17,417 bases of DNA. Origin: an uncultured Coriobacteriales bacterium. GTDB taxonomy: Bacteria > Actinomycetota > Coriobacteriia > Coriobacteriales > UMGS124. The notes below the pieces were generated by a model. The model was not told where the DNA came from. It made no database searches and saw only the letters and a list, made by a program, of their open reading frames with translations. Below, in pieces: positions 7,170 through 13,192 of the stretch. The stretch lies in contig CAIFEU010000029.1 of NCBI GenBank assembly GCA_903789505.1, positions 963 to 18,379 of the forward strand, given 5' to 3'. The position numbers and the translations under genes are program-made. Each line of letters opens with the position of its first letter. Within the stretch, counting starts at the first letter, position 1.

Positions 7170-7688
7170 CTACCTTGGCAGAGCCAGCGCGCTCGCGGCG
7201 AGCTCGGGCGTGAGCGCCGCCACGGTCGCATGCGCTGCGAGCCTGGCGTCGTTTGTCACCAGGTAGTCGACGTGAGCGCGCTCGGCGGCGGCGAGCACGA
7301 GGCCGTCCTCGAGGTCGGCTGACAGCGGCCGATACTTGCACGCCAGCCAGACGTCCGTCTCATCGGCTCCGACGGCGCATGCAATCCCCCGGAGGTTGTC
7401 GACGCAGCTCCACACGGTCTCCTCGGCCGCGCGCGCCATCCCCTCCGTCATGGTGCCGCCGCCATCAATCAGCGCCGCCCGTCTGAACTCGTGGCCGAGC
7501 ACGTAGAAGAAGTCCTTGATGCAGTGGACCGGGTAGAGCAGCTTGGCGTGGCCCCTGCATGCGGCGGCGAGAAACGCGCGAGCCGCTTCATGTCCCGCGT
7601 GCCAGGCGCAGTAGTTGTCCACCCAGACGTCTGTGTCGACGAGCACCTTGAGCTGGTGCGAATCGCGGCCGACGGTGCCGCTCGTCAT
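7170..7688 (-). CDS. PIN-domain toxin (VapC-like ribonuclease)
   Basis: This 172-residue protein has the PIN fold signature: VLVDTDVWVD with Asp18/Asp20 near the N-terminus, SADLEDGLVLAAA with Asp125 and Asp128, and VTNDARL with Asp147. These acidic residues bind Mg2+ in the RNase active site, so it is probably an mRNA- or tRNA-cleaving toxin. VapC toxins are often 130-145 residues; this one has a longer middle region. Its ATG overlaps the antitoxin stop (ATGA), which sets the start and indicates translational coupling. A much longer open frame upstream on the same strand is a shadow. The RNA target cannot be told from sequence. Confidence 0.85.
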   Translation of the reverse strand: MTSGTVGRDSHQLKVLVDTDVWVDNYCAWHAGHEAARAFLAAACRGHAKLLYPVHCIKDFFYVLGHEFRRAALIDGGGTMTEGMARAAEETVWSCVDNLRGIACAVGADETDVWLACKYRPLSADLEDGLVLAAAERAHVDYLVTNDARLAAHATVAALTPELAASALALPR

Positions 7689-8056
7689 GCGAGGCAGCCT
7701 TTCTCGTGATAGCGTTCGTCCATTGCGCTGGCGTAGACGTCCTCGTAGGGGCGCTGTTCGTCTTGGAGCTGCCTTCGCGTCGTCGCGCCCAGGCGGGCGC
7801 AGAAGTCGTCCGCCGTCCTCCAGCCGGCGGCAAGGACGGGGTCCACCTGCGTTGAGGGGTCGACGGGGGCGTCGTCCTGCCCTACGGGGGAGAAGAGTGC
7901 GTCGCGCAGCGCGGTCGCCGCCTTGCCATGCTCGGCCATCGCGCCCCACAGGGCACGGACCGCGTCGGAGGGGGAGACGCCGATTTCGGCGAGTGCGGCG
8001 TCGCCGCGGTGCTTGAGGTCGCTGTCGAGACGCACGTTTATCTGCGCGGATGGCAT
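7685..8056 (-). CDS. RelB/DinJ-like antitoxin
   Basis: This 123-residue protein has an N-terminal ribbon-helix-helix DNA-binding segment: AQINVRLDSDLK for the strand, then AALAEIGVSPSDAVRALWGAM for the helices (about 4-42), as in RelB/DinJ antitoxins. The C-terminal part, about 65-123 (WRTADDFCARLG and an acidic tail), would wrap the toxin. It has an AAAGGA ribosome-binding site seven bases before the ATG. It is the first gene of a two-gene operon with the PIN toxin and probably represses the promoter at 8069-8116 together with it. Pairing a RelB/DinJ-type antitoxin with a PIN toxin mixes families, but such combinations are known. Confidence 0.83.
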   Translation of the reverse strand: MPSAQINVRLDSDLKHRGDAALAEIGVSPSDAVRALWGAMAEHGKAATALRDALFSPVGQDDAPVDPSTQVDPVLAAGWRTADDFCARLGATTRRQLQDEQRPYEDVYASAMDERYHEKGCLA

Positions 8057-8068
8057 GGGTGTTCCTTT

Positions 8069-8116
8069 CTTGCTTTACGGTAAAGCAAGTATAGCATCGA
8101 CCGGCATGCGGTACAA
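8069..8116 (-). promoter_or_regulatory. Toxin-antitoxin promoter and palindromic operator
   Basis: On the minus strand TTGTAC (8116-8111) and TATACT (8093-8088) are spaced by exactly 17 bases, a near-consensus housekeeping promoter. Overlapping the -10 box and the start site is a perfect dyad: CTTGCTTTAC (8069-8078), one centre base, then GTAAAGCAAG (8080-8089). This is the expected place for autorepression by a ribbon-helix-helix antitoxin. Confidence 0.8.
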
Positions 8117-8277
8117 GCCCGCGCTTCCCTGGCGTCGGATCGCCGCGCGAGACAAATGCGCCGACGTGCGGCCCTCGGTGGTCTGCGCCGCGCCTGCGCC
8201 GGGCGGCGGATGTTGGACGCCTCGTGTTTTCGCACGCCGCGCGCGGGATGAACGGGGCCGCGCGCGAATGGGCGGAA

Positions 8278-8283
8278 TATACT
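8278..8283 (+). promoter_or_regulatory. Candidate -10 box for the attenuated ilv locus
   Basis: TATACT matches the -10 consensus at five of six bases and lies about 75 bases before the leader peptide, a suitable distance. No good -35 is seen 16-18 bases upstream (the region reads GGGCCG). The promoter may be weak or activator-dependent, or the box may be a chance match. Confidence 0.4.
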
Positions 8284-8357
8284 GACCGCCAGCCATCAGG
8301 ACGGAATTGTCGCAGGTCGACCCCCCGGTCGGCCGTCAAGTCGAAGGGAGCGCGGAC

Positions 8358-8435
8358 ATGAGCGTCATCGCAGCCTCCATGCCGCGGCCCGTCGCCGCGA
8401 CGATTGCCGCCCTCAGCATTATTACGATTATCTAG
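8358..8435 (+). CDS. Branched-chain leader peptide (attenuation control)
   Basis: This is a 25-residue peptide with ATG at 8358 and TAG at 8433-8435. An AAGGGAG ribosome-binding site lies seven bases before the start. It contains six Ile, two Val and one Leu, and its end reads LSIITII just before the stop. That clustering of Ile codons directly upstream of stem-loops and a terminator is the signature of ribosome-mediated attenuation, as in ilv leaders of enterobacteria and actinobacteria. It is not expected to have a function as a protein. When charged tRNA-Ile is scarce the ribosome should stall on the terminal Ile codons and favour antitermination. Confidence 0.88.
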   Translation: MSVIAASMPRPVAATIAALSIITII

Positions 8436-8437
8436 CT

Positions 8438-8519
8438 GCAGCCTTCGCGCTCATCGTGAAGGCTGCGGCCTCGGAGAGTCCTCGCCCCTGCGGAAGGCAG
8501 GAGGCGGGGGCTCTTTTTT
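8438..8519 (+). terminator. ilv attenuator: pause hairpin and intrinsic terminator
   Basis: GCAGCCTTC (8438-8446) pairs with GAAGGCTGC (8458-8466) to give a perfect 9-bp first hairpin directly after the leader stop. A second hairpin pairs GAGTCCTCGCC (8476-8486) with GGCGGGGGCTC (8503-8513), with inner CTGC/GCAG arms, and is followed by six T (8514-8519). It is the only textbook U-tailed terminator I found in the window. GCCTC at 8468-8472 can instead pair with GAGGC at 8501-8505, a possible antiterminator. Confidence 0.85.
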
Positions 8520-8608
8520 CGTACGTGCTGGGCAAACCGCCCCATCGGACGCAGGCGCGGCCGGCGGGGAGCCGGACTACGCGAGACCAGAAGGAAGGAA
8601 GCGACGAC

Positions 8609-10312
8609 ATGGAGCTCACCGGTGCGTAGATTCTCGTCGAGTGCCTCAAGGAGCAGGGCGTCGACGCCGTCTTCGGCTATCCCGGAGGCACGGTCCTGGA
8701 CATCTATGACGTCCTGTACAAGACGCCGGAGATCAAGCACTACCTCGTGAGCCACGAGCAGGGCGCGGCGCACGCCGCCGACGGCTACGCGCGAACCACT
8801 GGCAAGGTGGGCGTGTGCCTGGCGACCTCCGGCCCCGGCTGCACGAACCTGGTCACCGGCATCGCGACCGCCTACATGGACAGCTCGCCCGTGGTGGCGC
8901 TCACCTGCAACGTCTCCAACTGGCTGCTCGGCAAGGACTCGTTCCAGGAGGTGGACATCACCGGCGTGACCGGGCCCGTCACGAAGTGGAACCGCCAGGT
9001 GCGCGACGTCAGCGAGGTGGCGGACGTCGTGCGCGCGGCGTTCCTGGCGGCGCGCAGCGGACGCCCCGGCCCCGTGCTGCTCGACTTCGCCAAGGACGTG
9101 ATGACGGCGAAGTGCGAGTACGAGCCGCTGCCCGTGGCGGAGCACGCCGTTCAGGTGCGGCCGGGCATGCTGCCGGTCAAGCTCGCGCGCAGCCTGGGCG
9201 AGCCCGAGGTGGACGATCGCGACGTCGACCGCCTGGTCAAGATGGTCAGGGAGGCCAAGCGACCGATGCTCATCTGCGGCGGTGGCGTCGTGCGCAGCCG
9301 TGCCCACGAGGAGTTCAACCGCTTCGCCGAGCTGGCAGACGCCCCCGTGGCGATCACCCTCATGGGCGCCGGCGGCTTCCGCGCCCGCAACCCGCTCGCG
9401 ACCGGCATGATCGGCATGCACGGCTCGCAGGCGTCCAACTACGCGGTGGACAACTGCGACCTGCTCGTCGCCTTCGGTTGCCGCTTCTCCGACCGCGTTG
9501 CGCTCAAGCCGTCGACCTTCGCCCGGCAGGCGGACGTCGTGATGGTCGACATCGACCCCGACGAGATCGACAAGAACGTCCACTGCTCGCACCGCGTGAT
9601 CGGCGACGCGCGCCGCGTGCTGCAGATGCTCAACGAGCGCCTCGAGCAGCAGCACCACGAGGAGTGGAAGGAGTTCGTGTTCTCCAACCCCACCGAGACG
9701 GTCTACGACGAGGACAGCGGCTACCTCACGCCCAAGCGCGTGAACGGGATCGTCGCGCGCCTCTGCCCGCAGGACACCATCGTCACCACCGACGTGGGCC
9801 AGCACCAGATGTGGGCGGTGCAGCACTTCCACTTCGACTACCCGGGCCAGCTGGCGACGTCGGGCGGGTTCGGCACGATGGGCTTCGGCCTGGGCGCCGC
9901 AATCGGCGCGCAGGTGGGCAACCCCGACAAGCGCGTGATTCACGTGACCGGTGACGGGTCGTTCCGCATGAACTGCAACGAGCTGGCGACCGAGCAGCAT
10001 TACGGCCTGCCCATCATCACGATCATCTACGACAACTCGGTGCTCGGCATGGTCCACCAGTGGCAGACGCTCATCTACGGCGGGCGCTACTCGCAGACCA
10101 ACCTCGACCGTCCGCCGGACTGGGTCAAGCTCGCCGACGCGTACGGCCTGGAGGGCGAGCGCGTGAGCACCGCCGAGGAGTTCGAGGCGGCGCTCGGCCG
10201 CGCGCTCGAGTGCGGCCACGGCTACGTGATTGACTGCGTGCTCGACCCCGACGAGATGGTTCGCCCCATGGTCCCCGGCGGCGGGCACATCACGAACTTC
10301 CTCGCGGTGTAG
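8609..10312 (+). pseudogene. Second acetolactate synthase catalytic subunit, interrupted by an amber codon
   Basis: The reading frame starts at ATG 8609, eight bases after a good AAGGAA ribosome-binding site, and reads MELTGA. It then meets TAG (8627-8629) at codon 7, and continues ILVECLKEQGVDAVFGYPGG without another stop to 10310-10312. Family members usually have Gln (CAG) here, so one C-to-T change explains it. Everything else looks intact: FGYPGG (22-27), catalytic Glu50 in SHEQGAAHAADGYAR, and the C-terminal GDGSF ThDP motif. Re-initiation at GTG 8747 would keep Glu50 but lose the first 46 residues, including the GYPGG loop, so activity is doubtful. TAG also ends ilvB, ilvC and other genes here, so it is a normal stop. 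The gene sits behind an intact attenuator and has no small-subunit gene beside it. It could be a fresh pseudogene, a sequencing error or a read-through case. Confidence 0.85.
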
Positions 10313-10316
10313 CCGT

Positions 10317-10347
10317 CCGCGGGCCCGCCCGGCCTGCTGGCCCGCGG
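10317..10347 (+). terminator. GC hairpin between the second acetolactate synthase and ilvA
   Basis: CCGCGGGC (10317-10324) pairs with GCCCGCGG (10340-10347) across a 15-base loop, four bases after the stop codon. No U tract follows. The rest of the 219-base gap to ilvA is very GC-rich and shows no clear promoter, so ilvA may depend partly on read-through from the attenuated promoter. Confidence 0.35.
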
Positions 10348-10531
10348 AATCGCCCAGCCTGCGGGCGGTGGACCAGCGGACCCGGGGGCCTGTCGACCGC
10401 AGCCTGCGGGGCCGTCGCCCGCATCCTCAGGACCCGCCGCCCGCGGGCCTCGAAACCCCGTCGGCGCGCGCCGCACGCCTCGCGTCGCGCGCCGATCTCC
10501 CACCCCTTGCGCCGAAACCGAAAGGACCCCC

Positions 10532-11728
10532 ATGCTCGATCTCGACAAGGTCTATCGCGCCGCTTACGTCCTCAAGCAGGTGGCGCGCCGAACCGACATC
10601 ATCGCCGCGCCCGGGATCGCCCCCGGCGTCGACCTGTACCTCAAGACGGAGAACCTGCAGGTGACCGGCTCCTTCAAGCTGCGCGGCGCCTACTACCGCA
10701 TCAGCCAGCTGCCCAAGGAGGACCTGGAGCGCGGCATCATCGCGTGCAGCGCCGGGAACCACGCGCAGGGCGTCGCGCTGGCGGCCACGCGCCTGGGCGT
10801 CCACAGCCTGGTGTGCATGCCCGACAGCGCGCCGCTGATGAAGGTCGAGAACACCCGCCGCCTGGGCGCCGAGGTGCGTCTAGTGAAGGGTGACTACGAC
10901 GACGCGCACGACGAGGCGGTTCGCATCCAGCAGGAGACGGGCGCGACGTTCATCCATCCCTACGACGACGAGGACGTGATCGCGGGGCAGGGCACCATCG
11001 GCCTGGAGATCATGGACCAGCTCGACGGCGTGGACGCGGTGGTCGTGCCCGTGGGCGGCGGTGGGCTCATCTCCGGCGTCGCGCTGGCGGTGAAGACGCT
11101 GCGCCCGGAGTGCAAGGTGTACGGCGTGCAGGCGGCGGGCGCCCCGAGCATGGCCAACTCCTTCCGCGACGGCCAGCTGGAGACCCTGGACAGCGTCTCG
11201 ACCTTCGCCGACGGCATCGCGGTGCGCACCCCCGGCGACGTCACGTTCCAGATGGTGCGCAAGTACGTTGACGACGTCGTGACCGTGACCGACGACGAGA
11301 TCGCCGCCGCCATCCTCAACCTGATGGAGCGCCAGAAGCTCGTGACCGAGGGTGCGGGCGCCGCCCCCGTCGCCGCGGTGATGTTCCACAAGCTCGCGCT
11401 GGAGGGAAAGCGCGTGGTGTGCGTCGTGAGCGGCGGCAACATCGACGTGAACATCCTGTCCCGCGTCATCAACCGCGGCCTGGCCATGAGCGGGCGCAAG
11501 GTCACGCTCGGCGTCAAGCTCACCGACAAGCCCGGGCAGCTCGAGCAGGTCAGCGGCATCGTCGCCTCGCTCGGGGCAAACGTGGTCTCGGTCGACTACG
11601 ACCTGACGGACCCGGACCTGCCCATCTCCAGCTGCACGCTGCGCCTGGGCATGGAGACGCGCAATCAGGAGCAGATCGACCAGATTCGCGAGCGGCTCGC
11701 CGCCGCGGGCTTCGCGCTCGCCGACTAG
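10532..11728 (+). CDS. ilvA: Threonine ammonia-lyase with ACT domain
   Basis: This is a 398-residue PLP enzyme that deaminates threonine to 2-ketobutyrate and ammonia, the committed step to isoleucine. Lys49 in GSFKLRGA forms the Schiff base, GGGGL (175-179) binds the PLP phosphate, and SGGN (300-303) is the C-terminal cofactor contact. A single ACT domain (about 325-395, starting VTLGVKLTDKPGQL) is present. The architecture matches the roughly 400-residue IlvA/TdcB-like group rather than the roughly 510-residue E. coli IlvA with two ACT-like domains. The ATG has a GAAAGGA site six bases upstream. The single ACT domain suggests allosteric control, probably by isoleucine or valine. Its position after the attenuated acetolactate synthase favours an anabolic role. 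Confidence 0.94.
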   Translation: MLDLDKVYRAAYVLKQVARRTDIIAAPGIAPGVDLYLKTENLQVTGSFKLRGAYYRISQLPKEDLERGIIACSAGNHAQGVALAATRLGVHSLVCMPDSAPLMKVENTRRLGAEVRLVKGDYDDAHDEAVRIQQETGATFIHPYDDEDVIAGQGTIGLEIMDQLDGVDAVVVPVGGGGLISGVALAVKTLRPECKVYGVQAAGAPSMANSFRDGQLETLDSVSTFADGIAVRTPGDVTFQMVRKYVDDVVTVTDDEIAAAILNLMERQKLVTEGAGAAPVAAVMFHKLALEGKRVVCVVSGGNIDVNILSRVINRGLAMSGRKVTLGVKLTDKPGQLEQVSGIVASLGANVVSVDYDLTDPDLPISSCTLRLGMETRNQEQIDQIRERLAAAGFALAD

Positions 11729-12082
11729 GGGGCCGGCGCGGGGGCGGGTGAGCAGGTCCCGCGCCGGCTCGCGGGGCCGCCTGCCGGGTGCCGGCCGGCG
11801 GCCCTCCCGTGGCGGCAGACCGGGGTTGGGGACGCCTCCCCGGGGCCCTTCCGCGAGTCCCGTAGTGTGCTGCGATGCGCTGACCCGGTGCGATGTGGGG
11901 CGGAGGGGGCCGAGGCGCCCCTGCGTTGCCTCTGGGGGACGTCCCCAACCGGGCTTTCCAGCCAGGAATCGCCCGACAGCCGGCAGGGAGGCCGCCTTCG
12001 CGCGTGTTGGCAGCCTTCGCGGGCGTGTCGCCCTCGCATCGCCCGCCCCCCGCGCCGCCCCCCGCCTGCCCTCCCGCGCGTC
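11729..12082. other. Convergent gap between ilvA and the response regulator, with hairpins
   Basis: The 354 bases hold no convincing gene. GGGCCGCC (11774-11781) and GGCGGCCC (11797-11804) form a stem with inner CCGG/CCGG pairing, a likely end of the ilvA transcript without a U run. An 11-base inverted repeat, GGTTGGGGACG (11824-11834) with CGTCCCCAACC (11940-11950), brackets about 105 bases. The latter includes the palindrome GGGGACGTCCCC. The purpose of the longer inverted repeat is unknown. Confidence 0.45.
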
Positions 12083-12967
12083 TCAGGCGGAGAAGCTGTA
12101 CCCGATTCCCCGCACCGTCGTGATGAACGTCGGATGCGACGCATCGTCCTCGATCTTGTCGCGCAGGCGCTTCACGTACACCATCACGGCGTTGTCGTCG
12201 ACGACGGGGTTGCTCCAGACCGCCTCGTATATCTGGGCCTTCGTGAACACGCGTCCGGGGTGCTCCATGAAGAAGGTCATGAGCCGCAGCTCCTGCGCCG
12301 TGAGGCTGATCGCGCGCCCGCCCTTCGAGAGCTGGTAGGTGCTGCGGTCGAGCACGAACGGACCGCGCGTGAGCGTCGTCTCCCCGCCCTCGACGCCGGG
12401 GGCCATCCCGCCGGGGGAGGCGGCGACGCGAGTGCCAGGGGTTGCGGGAGCGCCGGGTGCTGCGTAGGCGCCGGGTGCGGCGGAAGCGTCAGCCCCGGCG
12501 CGAACACCGGGCACGGCTACCACCTCCCCCGCGCCGACACCCACCTCGAGGGGACGCTGCGGCGAGGCCGGCGGGGTGGGGGTGCGCGCGTCGTACGCGC
12601 TCGTCCTGCGAATCAGCGCCCGGATCTTGGAGAGAAGCAGTGGCATGCTGAAGGGCTTCGTCACGTAGTCGTCGGCGCCGGCGCCCAAGCCCGTCAGCTT
12701 GTTGTACTCCTCGTCGTGGCCGCTCACGACGATGACGGGGGTGAGGTCTCCCCCGGACCGCATGCGCTCGAGCACCCGGAAGCCGTCGATGTCGGGCAGG
12801 TCGAGGTCGAGCAGGACGACGTCGAAGCGCTGGCGCGACAGCAGGTCGCACGCGGCCTCCCCGTTCGGGCATCCGACCGTCTCGACCCCCTGGTGCGAGA
12901 AGAACATGTCGAGCGCCTTGAGGATGTGCTCGTCGTCGTCGACGATGAGGATGCGTTCCCGTGCCAA
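12083..12967 (-). CDS. OmpR/PhoB-family response regulator with long linker
   Basis: This is a 294-residue two-component regulator. The receiver domain (about 1-122) has the acidic pocket Asp10-Asp12, phospho-acceptor Asp54 in LLDLDLPDIDG, Ser82, and Lys104 in VTKPF. The C-terminal winged-helix domain (about 200-294) shows LTAQELRLMTFF, the VFTKAQIYEAVW segment, VDDNAVMVYVKRLRDKIE, and the terminal RGIGYSF. Between them lies a linker of about 75 residues rich in Ala, Pro and Gly, with short APGA/PATPG-like repeats. Typical linkers of the family are far shorter. The start is TTG with GGAGG six bases upstream; no ATG or GTG fits the conserved RILIVDDD start. It is divergent from the kinase at 13193, its probable partner. 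Confidence 0.92.
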   Translation of the reverse strand: MARERILIVDDDEHILKALDMFFSHQGVETVGCPNGEAACDLLSRQRFDVVLLDLDLPDIDGFRVLERMRSGGDLTPVIVVSGHDEEYNKLTGLGAGADDYVTKPFSMPLLLSKIRALIRRTSAYDARTPTPPASPQRPLEVGVGAGEVVAVPGVRAGADASAAPGAYAAPGAPATPGTRVAASPGGMAPGVEGGETTLTRGPFVLDRSTYQLSKGGRAISLTAQELRLMTFFMEHPGRVFTKAQIYEAVWSNPVVDDNAVMVYVKRLRDKIEDDASHPTFITTVRGIGYSFSA

Positions 12968-13059
12968 GGATGCCTCCGACCGTTGCTGACCCTTGGGGCG
13001 CGCGGGGAGGTTTGCCCCACGCCGTGGGCGGCGGCTCCGCGCGGGACTCCGTCGCCTCT

Positions 13060-13085
13060 GCACGAATGGTACCATCGCGTCGTGC
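13060..13085. promoter_or_regulatory. Nested palindrome in the divergent regulator/kinase gap
   Basis: The 225-base gap between the divergent genes contains ATGGTACCAT (13066-13075), a perfect 10-bp palindrome inside GCACGA/TCGTGC outer arms (13060-13065 and 13080-13085). It lies almost midway between the two start codons. The core also fits TGNTANNNT, an extended -10 box, on both strands, so it could be a shared bidirectional promoter element or an operator. The assignment is inferred from position and symmetry only. Confidence 0.4.
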
Positions 13086-13192
13086 CGAGCGCGCCCCGAG
13101 GCGTCGCGCCCCGAGGGCGTCGGGCCCGGCACACCTGCCGGCGGGCTCGTCGCGGTGGGACGTCGAGGGACGGGAATGGGGAGGCGACCGCC

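Noticed and set aside
7170..8339. 389-codon protein containing the PIN domain at its C-terminus
   Set aside because: The first two thirds overlap the antitoxin in another frame and read as Arg-rich shadow; the ATGA overlap fixes the toxin start at 7688.
8609..8629. General reassignment of TAG to an amino acid in this organism
   Set aside because: TAG ends ilvB, ilvC, ilvA, the FMN lipoprotein, the flavoprotein and the leader peptide exactly where the proteins should end, so it is a normal stop here.
11867..13192. Very long open frame upstream of the sensor kinase
   Set aside because: It lies opposite the response regulator gene, is Arg/Gly/His-rich shadow translation, and the ATG at 13193 has a well-placed ribosome-binding site.
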